Part shown: positions 16,167 to 24,427 of the stretch, in pieces
Layout: each line of letters begins with the position of its first letter
How positions within the stretch are numbered: the first letter of the stretch is position 1
The notes under the pieces: generated by a model
Seen by the model: the letters and a program-made list of their open reading frames with translations, nothing else
Databases searched by the model: none
Told to the model about the DNA's origin: nothing
Origin: an uncultured Alphaproteobacteria bacterium
Lineage (GTDB): Bacteria > Pseudomonadota > Alphaproteobacteria > HIMB59 > GCA-002718135
Direction: 5' to 3'
DNA length: 40,758 bases
Assembly: GCA_902595855.1 (NCBI GenBank)
Contig: CACJRY010000004.1
Location: 65,500-106,257, forward strand
Position numbers and translations under genes: made by a program

Positions 16167-17027
16167 TTAATTATTTTTAGTTTTAATATAATTTAAAGCA
16201 AGATTTATATTATTATTATTATCTTCAAGGGCTTTTAAACAGATTTTATAATCTAAAGAATATTGATCAGACATAATTTGTGCATTTTTTTTTAATTCTT
16301 CAATAATATTTTTATTTAGAGAGTTACTACATATGAAAAACATTGAAGGTGACAAAAATTTTGGAATTGCTGAGAATGGAGAGGTTTTTATTTTTACATC
16401 AAAATAATATTTCAGGGTATAATTCATTACCCTCCAATCAAAACCTTTGTGACCATCATAATGCGTTTCAATGCTATCAAGTCTATAAAAAAAGGCATTC
16501 AAAGTATCTTTAAAACTATATTCTTTATGCCTTATGTAGCCCATCAATAAACTACCTAAATTTTTAACAAGAATTGCTGGACCTATCTCATTAGGAACAT
16601 TGACAAAAAGATACTTGCAATTTGTTCGACTAATCAAATTAATGATATTATTTCTTTTATCAAGAGGAATGTGTTCAAAGGAATCAAATGAAATAATTAG
16701 GTCAAATTCTTTATTTCTTTTTAAATATTCTTCACAATCAACTTGAATAGCCTTAAATTGTTTATATCTAGAATATCTTTTATTCGACAAAGCAATAAAA
16801 TCTTCTCTTATATCTATTCCTGTATATTTAATATTTTCATTAATAGATATAATTTCTCTAAAAATTGATGATGGTCCACATCCAATATCTAATATAGAAA
16901 AAACTTTGTTTTTATTATTCTTAAAATATGTTTTTAAAAAATTTATTAGTGATTTTGTTTTATTATAGTGAAGATATTTAGTAATAAAATTATAATTAAG
17001 TGTTTTTTCATAAAATGAGTCATCCAT
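16167..17027 (-). CDS. Class I SAM-dependent methyltransferase with a UBA-like C-terminal segment
   Basis: The first 200 or so of 286 residues form a Rossmann methyltransferase: motif I SILDIGCGPSS, an acidic end of strand 2 in YTGIDIRED, and motif IV-like FDLIISFDSFEHIP. The final part (about residues 256-282, SLDYKICLKALEDNNNNINLALNY) matches the spacing of UBA/TS-N helices, as in the N-terminus of EF-Ts (a hydrophobic helix, a small loop with acidic Asn-rich turn, and a final xxALxxL helix). It lies between DUF218 and wecA with gaps of zero or one base. It probably methylates a sugar or lipid-linked intermediate; the acceptor is unknown. Confidence 0.75.
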   Translation of the reverse strand: MDDSFYEKTLNYNFITKYLHYNKTKSLINFLKTYFKNNKNKVFSILDIGCGPSSIFREIISINENIKYTGIDIREDFIALSNKRYSRYKQFKAIQVDCEEYLKRNKEFDLIISFDSFEHIPLDKRNNIINLISRTNCKYLFVNVPNEIGPAILVKNLGSLLMGYIRHKEYSFKDTLNAFFYRLDSIETHYDGHKGFDWRVMNYTLKYYFDVKIKTSPFSAIPKFLSPSMFFICSNSLNKNIIEELKKNAQIMSDQYSLDYKICLKALEDNNNNINLALNYIKTKNN

Positions 17028-17028
17028 A

Positions 17029-17682
17029 CTAAAGATAATAAAAATAGTACATTATTATAGCCGCAAACTCTTTCATAATAATTTCTAAATAATATATTCC
17101 TCTATTTAAATCAATTAACTTATTTTTATCAAAATTATCATGATTTTTTATGGGCGCAAAAACAAAATTTTTATCTATCCCTAATAAAAGCATTTGAATT
17201 CTATTCATATGAAAATCATCTGTAACTATGATAATATTTTGATTTAAATTAGTTAAATTTTTTTTTAAAAAATTTATATCTTCAAAACTTGAATCGCTTT
17301 TATTTGAAAATAAAAGCTCTTTGTCTTTTATATAATTATTTAAGAGGAAATTATTTTTATAATCTTTGTCAATAACATAAAGTATTTTATTTATTTTATT
17401 TTTTCTTAAAATATGGATTGCTTTTAAATTTCTTTTAATTTCATTTCCACCTAAAATTATAAGATCGTATTCTTTATCTTCAGCGATATAAATATTTGGA
17501 TTTGAAAAGTAAGAAAATTTTTTTAAGATATAATTTTGGATATAAACAATTGATATGAAAGAAAAAAATACTAAGAAAATAATATTCAAAGTTTTTAATT
17601 TTGAGTAAAAAATATTTATAAGAAATATAAAAAATATTATACCGTAAAAGCTAAATATAGATTTAACAAATATCTCAATCAT
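17029..17682 (-). CDS. YdcF/ElyC-like DUF218 membrane protein
   Basis: A 217-residue protein with two hydrophobic N-terminal segments (about 5-25 and 30-52) and a DUF218 domain: DLIILGGNE near 69-78, then a core ending IIIVTDDFHMNRIQMLLLG, which corresponds to the family's conserved TSxFHMxRA. Family members (SanA, ElyC, YdcF) sit at the envelope and influence peptidoglycan or undecaprenyl-lipid metabolism, though no reaction is securely assigned. It overlaps the epimerase gene by 8 bases and precedes the methyltransferase by one base, so it belongs to the polysaccharide operon. Confidence 0.75.
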   Translation of the reverse strand: MIEIFVKSIFSFYGIIFFIFLINIFYSKLKTLNIIFLVFFSFISIVYIQNYILKKFSYFSNPNIYIAEDKEYDLIILGGNEIKRNLKAIHILRKNKINKILYVIDKDYKNNFLLNNYIKDKELLFSNKSDSSFEDINFLKKNLTNLNQNIIIVTDDFHMNRIQMLLLGIDKNFVFAPIKNHDNFDKNKLIDLNRGIYYLEIIMKEFAAIIMYYFYYL

Positions 17683-18814
17683 TCTTAATGTATCTGTTTT
17701 TTTTTAAAATAATATTATTTGTGTAATCTAAATAACTCAATATTATTTTAACTACTTTATCAGATACATTATCTACATCATAATCTTTAACAATTTTATT
17801 TTTAATCTTCATTTTTTTTTGACCCATAATAACTTTGAGAGCATCTTTGAAAGTGTTTAAATTAGTATCATTAAATATCACTGAACCTTCCTCTAGTCCC
17901 TCAGGTCTTTCATGAGAAGATCTAAGAGAAATAGCACTAAAATTTAAAATGGATGCTTCCTCAGTAATTGTACCACTATCTGATATTACTAATTTTGAAT
18001 TAATTTGAAGCTTTAAATAATCCAGAAAACCGAGGGGTTTAGAAATTATTACATTAGAAGAAAATTTCTTATTTAGTTTCTTTATTCTCTTTAAAGTTCT
18101 AAAATGAGTTGAAATAATAATTTGATTTTTATTATTTTTACTTAAATATTCAATTATTTCAAAAAAATTATTAAGTATTTGGTCATCGTCTACGTTTTCT
18201 TCTCTATGAAAAGATATTAAATAAAAATTATTCTTTTTAAGAGATAGTTTATCTAAGATTCTAGATTTGTTAGCTAATTTTATATAGTGATTAATTACTT
18301 CTTTCATCGGACTTCCAACCTTTATAACTGTATAAGGGTTTATGCCCTCTTTTAACAAATACTCCCTTGCGATTGATGAATAAGTCAAATTAATATCTGA
18401 GATATGATCAACAATAATTCTATTATTTTCTTCAGGAACTCTTTTATCGAAACATCTATTGCCTGCCTCCATATGAAAAATAGGTATTCGCATTTTTTTA
18501 GCTACAATAGATGAAAGGCAACTATTAGTGTCACCTAAAATCAGTATTGCATCTGGTTTTAATTTTTTGCATACTTTTTCAAATGAAATTAAGATATTTC
18601 CAATAGTTGCTAACGGTGATTTTTTAGCACTATTTAAATATATATCAGGTTTTTTAATTTTTAATTCTTTAAAAAATATTTCATTTAATTCATAATCATA
18701 ATTTTGACCAGTATGTACTAGATGATGGTCAAAATATTTTTCAACAACTGAAATTATTCTTGAAAGTTTAATAATTTCAGGTCTTGTGCCTACAACTGTA
18801 ATTAATTTAATCAT
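17675..18814 (-). CDS. fnlC: Non-hydrolysing UDP-N-acetylhexosamine 2-epimerase, FnlC/WbjD type
   Basis: The 379-residue GT-B-fold enzyme starts with TVVGTRPEIIKLS and carries GDTNS, HMEAGNRCFDKRVPEENNR and SFHREENVDD, which contain the expected acidic and His catalytic residues of the WecB superfamily. The stretch GNRCFDKRVPEE is typical of the FnlC/WbjD/QnlB branch, which acts on 6-deoxy-L-sugars, whereas WecB proper reads GLRTGDxxSPxPEE. With FnlA and the RmlD-like reductase directly upstream it completes a UDP-L-QuiNAc or UDP-L-FucNAc pathway. A run of nine A/T bases lies in the last codons, near the stop. Overlaps FnlA by 8 bases. Confidence 0.87.
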   Translation of the reverse strand: MIKLITVVGTRPEIIKLSRIISVVEKYFDHHLVHTGQNYDYELNEIFFKELKIKKPDIYLNSAKKSPLATIGNILISFEKVCKKLKPDAILILGDTNSCLSSIVAKKMRIPIFHMEAGNRCFDKRVPEENNRIIVDHISDINLTYSSIAREYLLKEGINPYTVIKVGSPMKEVINHYIKLANKSRILDKLSLKKNNFYLISFHREENVDDDQILNNFFEIIEYLSKNNKNQIIISTHFRTLKRIKKLNKKFSSNVIISKPLGFLDYLKLQINSKLVISDSGTITEEASILNFSAISLRSSHERPEGLEEGSVIFNDTNLNTFKDALKVIMGQKKMKIKNKIVKDYDVDNVSDKVVKIILSYLDYTNNIILKKNRYIKND

Positions 18815-19835
18815 TTAAATATTGCTTTACTATATCCAGCCTTAATAATAATTCTTTAAGTTGAGCTATATTCAATTGTTTAGTGTTATGTGATGAGTAT
18901 GAATCAGGAATGTTATCATTAATTCCTTCTTTAAAGTATTTATTATAATTTAAATCTCTATTATCAGATGAAATTTTGTAAAAATTTTTAAATTCTTTAG
19001 TAAATAACATTTCCTCAGAAGATATAAGGGTTTCAAATAATTTTTCACCATGTCGTGTACCAATAAACTTTAATGAAGATTTTGAGTTAAATATTGATAA
19101 TAGAGCTTTAGCGATATTGTATACATTACTTGCGGGAGCCTTAGGAACAAATATTTCACCAGGCTTTCCATAAAGAAAAGCATTTAATACTAGCTCAATA
19201 GAGTCATCTAAATCCATCATAAATCTTGTCATTTTTGGATTAGTTACAGATAAATCGATACCGTTCTTAATTTGATCTAAAAAAAGAGGGATTACTGATC
19301 CTCTAGATGCCATTACATTTCCATATCTGGTAGCGCAAATTACTGTATTATTTTTTTTATACTCTAGGTTTTTTGAAATCATTATTTTTTCCATTAGCGC
19401 CTTGGTCATTCCCATAGCATTAATAGGATAAACAGCTTTATCAGTACTTAAAATTACACATTTTTTTACTTTATTATAAATTACTGCTCTCATTAGGTTT
19501 TCTGAACCCAGCACATTCGTTTTTATTGCTTCAAGAGGGTAAAATTCACAAGATGGAACCTGTTTTAAAGCAGCGGCATGGAAAACATAATCCACATTAT
19601 TAGTGGCCAATAATAAACTAGCATAATCTCTAACATCACCAATATAAAATTTTAATTTTTTGTTATTAAATTTATTTCTCATTTGATCTTGCTTGAGCTC
19701 ATCTCTGCTAAATATTCTAATTTCTTTAAATTTGTTTATTGGAATTTTCTTAATAAGTGCTTTGCCAAAAGATCCAGTACCACCTGTAACTAAAAGAGTT
19801 TTATTTTTAAAGTCATTTTTTAATTTATTTTTCAT
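18807..19835 (-). CDS. fnlA: UDP-GlcNAc 4,6-dehydratase/5-epimerase, FnlA/CapE/WbjB type
   Basis: A 342-residue extended SDR. The NADP loop is TGGTGSFGKA near 18-27; other anchors are IRIFSRDELKQDQMR, YIGDVRDY, FHAAALKQVP, STDKAVYPINAMGMTK, ATRYGNVMASRGSVIP and GTRHGEKLFETL. Where most SDRs have YxxxK this protein has MxxxK (MGMTK), a feature of FnlA/CapE that separates it from PseB and RmlB. The enzyme makes the UDP-2-acetamido-2,6-dideoxy-L-arabino-hexos-4-ulose that feeds L-QuiNAc, L-RhaNAc or L-FucNAc. It overlaps the reductase gene upstream by 11 bases. Confidence 0.9.
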   Translation of the reverse strand: MKNKLKNDFKNKTLLVTGGTGSFGKALIKKIPINKFKEIRIFSRDELKQDQMRNKFNNKKLKFYIGDVRDYASLLLATNNVDYVFHAAALKQVPSCEFYPLEAIKTNVLGSENLMRAVIYNKVKKCVILSTDKAVYPINAMGMTKALMEKIMISKNLEYKKNNTVICATRYGNVMASRGSVIPLFLDQIKNGIDLSVTNPKMTRFMMDLDDSIELVLNAFLYGKPGEIFVPKAPASNVYNIAKALLSIFNSKSSLKFIGTRHGEKLFETLISSEEMLFTKEFKNFYKISSDNRDLNYNKYFKEGINDNIPDSYSSHNTKQLNIAQLKELLLRLDIVKQYLND

Positions 19836-20688
19836 AAAATTTCTTCATTTCTAGCAGCATTTGATTCCATGTTTTTGTTTTATATTTTATTTTTTCTTTA
19901 AACAATGTAGATTTTAAACTTCTATCAATTTTAAATTTATCATCTTTAATAATTTTAATATTTTTCTGATATAATTTGTTAATTTTTTTAAGCAAATCAT
20001 ATTTGCTTATTCTAATCGAAGATAAATGAAATATGCCTCTTTGAAAGTTGTTTTTCATAATTATGTTATTATGTAAAATTTTAGCAAGCTCCAAAGTTGT
20101 AAATCCACTAAAAAATGCCTTATTATAGCCTTTAATTGATTTTTTTTGATTCAAAAACCATTCTAGAAGACCCGATCTATCTCTCTCAGAATGACCAATA
20201 ATTGATGTTCTAAGAGTCAAAGCACCTTTATCACACTCACCTAAAATTTTTGAAATTCCATAAATGTCTTCAGCGTCAGGAAAAAAACTTTCATCATAAC
20301 GACCTATATCACCTTTGAATACACAATCAGTACTTATGTGTATAAATTTAAAGCTATATACTTTAGTCATTTGAGCTATACTTTTTGGAAATAATGAATT
20401 CATACGAATTGTTTCTAGAAAAGATTTTTGATTTATAGATTTTTTTACAATCCCAATACAATTTATAACAAAATCAGGTTTTGTTTCCTTTATTATATTT
20501 TTATAATCGTCAAAAGAGTTGGTCTTAGAATTAATCTGGATCAAATTTGAAATTTTATTAAATCTTTTGTTTTTTCTTGTAACACCAATAACTTCAAAAT
20601 AATTTTCTTCGTTAAAATATTGAAAGACAGCACTTCCAAGTAAACCTGACACACCTAGTATCAATATTTTTTTTCTTTTTTTAATCAT
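19825..20688 (-). CDS. RmlD-like nucleotide-sugar reductase (WbvR/QnlA-like)
   Basis: The 287-residue SDR has GVSGLLGSAV at its N-terminus, NCIGIVKKS, HISTDCVFKG (the Ser/Thr of the triad), YGISK with Tyr and Lys, and TLRTSIIGHE-like TLRTSIIGHSERDRSG. This wording matches the 4-ketoreductase WbvR/QnlA of UDP-L-RhaNAc/L-QuiNAc synthesis. The FnlB/CapF reductase of the L-FucNAc route is about 370 residues because it has an extra C-terminal cupin epimerase domain; that domain is absent here. So C4 reduction without C3 epimerisation, giving the L-rhamno and then L-quinovo sugar, is the better reading (inference). Confidence 0.8.
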   Translation of the reverse strand: MIKKRKKILILGVSGLLGSAVFQYFNEENYFEVIGVTRKNKRFNKISNLIQINSKTNSFDDYKNIIKETKPDFVINCIGIVKKSINQKSFLETIRMNSLFPKSIAQMTKVYSFKFIHISTDCVFKGDIGRYDESFFPDAEDIYGISKILGECDKGALTLRTSIIGHSERDRSGLLEWFLNQKKSIKGYNKAFFSGFTTLELAKILHNNIIMKNNFQRGIFHLSSIRISKYDLLKKINKLYQKNIKIIKDDKFKIDRSLKSTLFKEKIKYKTKTWNQMLLEMKKFYEK

Positions 20689-21931
20689 AATTTTTAATTA
20701 AATTTTTAATGTAGTTTGTTAACTTATCATTAATAATATTAGGATGATAATAGTCTAGAAAATATTTCAAACCATTCTTTCCCATTTGATCCAATTTATC
20801 ATTAGAGAGGTTATGCATTTTAATAATCATATCGGCTAATTCTTCAAAATTTTCGGGTTCGCAACTATAACCACAAATTGATTTAGATATAATTTCACTA
20901 GCCTCACCACCTATACTGCCTAATATAGGCTTGCCACAAGCTAGGTAATTTTGAAGTTTGCTAGGCACGGTTGAATTTACTATTTTGTCATTTACCAATG
21001 ATAAATACAAAATCTTAGAAGTTCTTAATAGATCTATTAATTCATCTTCATTAACATATCCAGAAAAAATAATATTTTGTAAATTTAGACTATTTGCAAT
21101 TTTTTTTACATTTTCCAATTCACTTCCATCGCCAATTATAAACACTTTGATTGATTTATATTTTTTTATTAATGAAGCAGCTCTTACTAGAGTTTCAATA
21201 GATTGAGCTTTACCAATATTACCTGCATATACGACACTAAACGAATTCTGAATATTTAATTTCAAATTTAAAAAATTTGAATTTTGATTAGTATATATTT
21301 TATTTTCTAAATATTTTAAATTACCAGGATTTGGTAGATAATAAATACTACCATGATTAGTTCGATTAAGAATAATCTTTTTAAATTCATTAGATTGAGC
21401 CAATAACAAATCATTTTTTTTGTATATAAAATTAACTAGTTTTCCTATTAAATTTAAAATAAATTTGTTTTTTATATGACCAGTTGATGACAATACATCG
21501 GGCCACAAATCCTGTACCCAAGTTATAACTTTTATTTTAAAAACTTTAGAAAAAAATATACCAACTAGTGATTGTAAAAGTGGTGATGGAGCATATACAA
21601 AAACTATATTAAATTTATTTTTGCGTAATAAGAAATATCCAAAAAAAATTGCACTTACTATAAAAGATAAATAATTTAAAATTAAATTAATTGACTTTCC
21701 TTTGCCTCTAGGAATAATTGGAACTCTATGTATAATAATATTTCCGATTTTATCTTTCCTAAAATTAAAAATATTATAATTTTCAAAAATTTTTCCTTTA
21801 GGATAGTTAGGTTTGCCTGTAAGAACATCAATATGGAAATTACTGTTAGATAAGTTAATGGATATATCATTTATAGGAAAATTTTCAGGCCAATAATTAT
21901 GGGATATTAATAATATTTTATTTTTTTTCAT
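20681..21931 (-). CDS. wbuB: GT4 glycosyltransferase, WbuB-like (L-FucNAc/L-QuiNAc transferase)
   Basis: A 416-residue GT-B enzyme whose N-terminal domain has the WbuB pattern: SHNYWPENFPIN, VLTGKPNYPKGKIF and ITWVQDLWPDVLSSTG, with a hydrophobic patch near residues 85-130 that would sit on the membrane. The C-terminal domain has the nucleotide-binding YAGNIGKAQS and a GGEASEIISKS end. WbuB homologues accompany fnl/qnl genes in E. coli and other O-antigen loci and are assigned transfer of the L-6-deoxy amino sugar. It overlaps the reductase gene by 8 bases. Assignment of sugar specificity rests on synteny. Confidence 0.83.
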   Translation of the reverse strand: MKKNKILLISHNYWPENFPINDISINLSNSNFHIDVLTGKPNYPKGKIFENYNIFNFRKDKIGNIIIHRVPIIPRGKGKSINLILNYLSFIVSAIFFGYFLLRKNKFNIVFVYAPSPLLQSLVGIFFSKVFKIKVITWVQDLWPDVLSSTGHIKNKFILNLIGKLVNFIYKKNDLLLAQSNEFKKIILNRTNHGSIYYLPNPGNLKYLENKIYTNQNSNFLNLKLNIQNSFSVVYAGNIGKAQSIETLVRAASLIKKYKSIKVFIIGDGSELENVKKIANSLNLQNIIFSGYVNEDELIDLLRTSKILYLSLVNDKIVNSTVPSKLQNYLACGKPILGSIGGEASEIISKSICGYSCEPENFEELADMIIKMHNLSNDKLDQMGKNGLKYFLDYYHPNIINDKLTNYIKNLIKNYD

Positions 21932-23042
21932 TATATATTATCTCACATATGTAATGATGATATTTTTTCATAGATTTTTCCCAATTGTATTCTTTTGATT
22001 TTTTGTAAACTAAGTTAGATTTATAAGTTAAATAATCTATGTCTTCATAAAATTTTATTATAGTTTTTTTTATATGATTTTTATCCTCCAAATTAAAATA
22101 GTCGCCACTATTATCAAGTATTTCTCTAAAAACATTATAATCTGTACATGCTATAGGCAGAGAATGGGATGCTGCCTCGACTAACGGCATACCAAAAGTT
22201 TCACAATCAGAAGGATATACAAAACAATCAGCATTAAAATATTCATTACTTAATTCTTGTTGGTTAAGATTATTTTTAATTATAATATTGTTTTTATTTT
22301 TTTTGAAGTTTAATTCATTTTTAATTTTCTTTAATAAATAATTGTCTTCAGAAAAAACTAATATTAATTTTAAATTGTAACCTAGTTCTAATAATTCGTT
22401 AAAGCAATCTAAAAGTATAAAATGATTTTTATAAGGTTGAAATCTTGAAACATATAATAATTTAAAAGAATTTTTTTCATCAAATTTTTTGATTTTTTTT
22501 ATTTTTTCCTTTTTAAAATCATTACCATGCATTATAATTTTATATTTTGTATTTATTTTAAATTTGTTTTTAATGATTATCTTTCTTGATGAATCAGTAA
22601 TATAAACGACACCTGATGATTTATTGAAAGATTTTGTATATAAATATGATTGTAAAGATAATTTTATTTTATTTAAAAAAGAGTATTTACTATATTGATT
22701 TTTAGAAAAGGGTAATAAATTTTGGCATAAAACAACAGTTGGCTTAAAATTACCAAAATATATGCCTCCTAGCACTATAAGGATATCAGATTTATTGAGT
22801 TTTTTTTTATTAAAAGATAATATTTGCCACACAAACCTTAAGAAAAAATTACTGATAACTATTGAATTTATATTTTTTTTTGTAAGGTAATCGTAGTTTG
22901 AAATCTTATTGAGAGTTCTTTTTGATGAAAATAAAGTTATTTTTGTGTTATCAATATTCTTATAATATTTAATTAGTTGAGATAGGTGAGTTAGCCCGCC
23001 ACCCTCATCTTTAATATTTGATGCATCAATAGTTAAATGCAT
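21918..23042 (-). CDS. GT4-family glycosyltransferase
   Basis: The 374-residue product shows a GT-B arrangement: N-terminal MHLTIDASNIKDEGGGLTHL, a glycine-rich acceptor-side loop, and a C-terminal donor domain with LLYVSRFQPYKNHFILLDCF and YPSDCETFGMPLVEAASHSLPIACTD-type text, where the E of CETFG and the second E form the EX7E retaining motif. It acts on the cytoplasmic side on a lipid-linked intermediate. It overlaps wbuB by 14 bases and follows the polymerase-like gene closely. Donor and linkage are unknown. Confidence 0.85.
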   Translation of the reverse strand: MHLTIDASNIKDEGGGLTHLSQLIKYYKNIDNTKITLFSSKRTLNKISNYDYLTKKNINSIVISNFFLRFVWQILSFNKKKLNKSDILIVLGGIYFGNFKPTVVLCQNLLPFSKNQYSKYSFLNKIKLSLQSYLYTKSFNKSSGVVYITDSSRKIIIKNKFKINTKYKIIMHGNDFKKEKIKKIKKFDEKNSFKLLYVSRFQPYKNHFILLDCFNELLELGYNLKLILVFSEDNYLLKKIKNELNFKKNKNNIIIKNNLNQQELSNEYFNADCFVYPSDCETFGMPLVEAASHSLPIACTDYNVFREILDNSGDYFNLEDKNHIKKTIIKFYEDIDYLTYKSNLVYKKSKEYNWEKSMKKYHHYICEIIYNEKK

Positions 23043-23047
23043 TATAT

Positions 23048-24421
23048 CTATTCTTTATTTAAGTAATATTTTCTATAAGCAATAAAAAATAATATTGTTA
23101 AAAAAAATACTTTAGAAGAAAAATATAAATCAAATGTGGTGCCAGCAAAAATTGTAAATACAATAAAAAATATTGGAAGTTTTCTAGATAAATATATTAT
23201 TAATAATGAGCCTAGAAAACCAAATGTAAATATGCATCTTAAAATAAATGACTCATAATAGATTTTTTGATTACCCATTCCAAATATCATATTAATTAAA
23301 CTAGATTTAAAATCTACTAGTATAGAGGTCCAAAAAGACAATCTAATAACTAAACTGTAATATAAAGCCAGATTAGGAGTTTCAGTAAATTTAGGAACTT
23401 GCTCATATATAAAAAAATTCTTAGCGAGTTTCAAAAGATAAATAAAGTCTAATAAAATAATTTTATTTAAAAAACTATTAATTAAAAAATAATTAAAAAA
23501 AACTGTTGGGATAAATAGTACAAATATTAAGTAAATTAATGAATATGATATTTTTTTGTAAATAAAAAATATTAAAACAAAATTAGATAGAATAAGTGCA
23601 ATATTAAAATATGTATTACCATTTAAAAAATATAAATAAATACTAACAAAGGTTATAGTCATTACAAAAAAGTAACGTAAATTGAAATGTAGAAAGAATA
23701 ATGCTACTATAAAACCTATAAAATTACTTTTAGTTTCAGCAAAAACTAAACATATTAAAGTAAGAACAAAATAAAATATTATTTTAGTATCAATTTTTTT
23801 ATTATTTAAAAAGTATATTCCAAAAAAAGCAATACTAGCTGTCGCTCCTAATTCCCAAGGTCCTCCTGTTAATCCCATAGGCCTTCCGCCCGTTCTTGGA
23901 TCACCAGATGAAAAAAAACCACGAGAATTTACATAACCCAAAAGATTAAACTCTTGAAGAAATGCTATAAAAAAATTTATTAATATAAATAATTGGAATA
24001 AAAGATTAAGATGTAATTTATTATTAAAATAATTTTTTGATAGTATAACAAAAAACAAAAACTCTATAAATCTTATCGTAATTATAATTGTTGTATTAAA
24101 TTGGATCGCTCCATGAACATTGTAGTTGGAATTTACATTAATAACTAATAAAGCTATTAAAGAAGTAAATAAAATATATGGAAAAAAAAGAAAAAGATTT
24201 GTAAATTGACCGCCGAATCTTATGTTAAAAAAAGATATATTAAAGATAAAATAAAACATAAATACAAGAATCAACAAATCAAATAATTGAACACCTTGCC
24301 AAAAACCGGGGATAGTAAAAATATTAACTTTAGGAAAAATACAGATTAGGGGTACAGAAATTAAAAAAAATACATAACTAAATGTTTTATCGTAATGTTC
24401 ATAGTTTTTAATCCGTATCAT
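23048..24421 (-). CDS. O-antigen polymerase-like polytopic membrane protein (candidate Wzy)
   Basis: A 457-residue, very hydrophobic protein with roughly eleven or twelve predicted helices and one large loop after the helix rich region in the middle (GYVNSRGFFSSGDPRTGGRPMGLTG area). The loop phrase GGPWELGATASIAFFGIYF resembles loops in polymerases, and a second loop with an FGMGNQKIYYESFILR-type stretch resembles the region after which the last helices follow in Wzy/WaaL proteins. No enzymatic motif is strictly diagnostic, so Wzy is proposed from topology, length and cluster position. The other O-antigen ligase-like gene (32292-33605) is the alternative polymerase. Confidence 0.65.
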   Translation of the reverse strand: MIRIKNYEHYDKTFSYVFFLISVPLICIFPKVNIFTIPGFWQGVQLFDLLILVFMFYFIFNISFFNIRFGGQFTNLFLFFPYILFTSLIALLVINVNSNYNVHGAIQFNTTIIITIRFIEFLFFVILSKNYFNNKLHLNLLFQLFILINFFIAFLQEFNLLGYVNSRGFFSSGDPRTGGRPMGLTGGPWELGATASIAFFGIYFLNNKKIDTKIIFYFVLTLICLVFAETKSNFIGFIVALFFLHFNLRYFFVMTITFVSIYLYFLNGNTYFNIALILSNFVLIFFIYKKISYSLIYLIFVLFIPTVFFNYFLINSFLNKIILLDFIYLLKLAKNFFIYEQVPKFTETPNLALYYSLVIRLSFWTSILVDFKSSLINMIFGMGNQKIYYESFILRCIFTFGFLGSLLIIYLSRKLPIFFIVFTIFAGTTFDLYFSSKVFFLTILFFIAYRKYYLNKE

Positions 24422-24427
24422 TATAAT

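Noticed and set aside
17675-18814. Naming the epimerase WecB and placing it in a ManNAc pathway
   Set aside because: The GNRCFDKRVPEE signature and direct linkage to FnlA and an RmlD-like reductase favour the FnlC/QnlB role on 6-deoxy-L-sugars.
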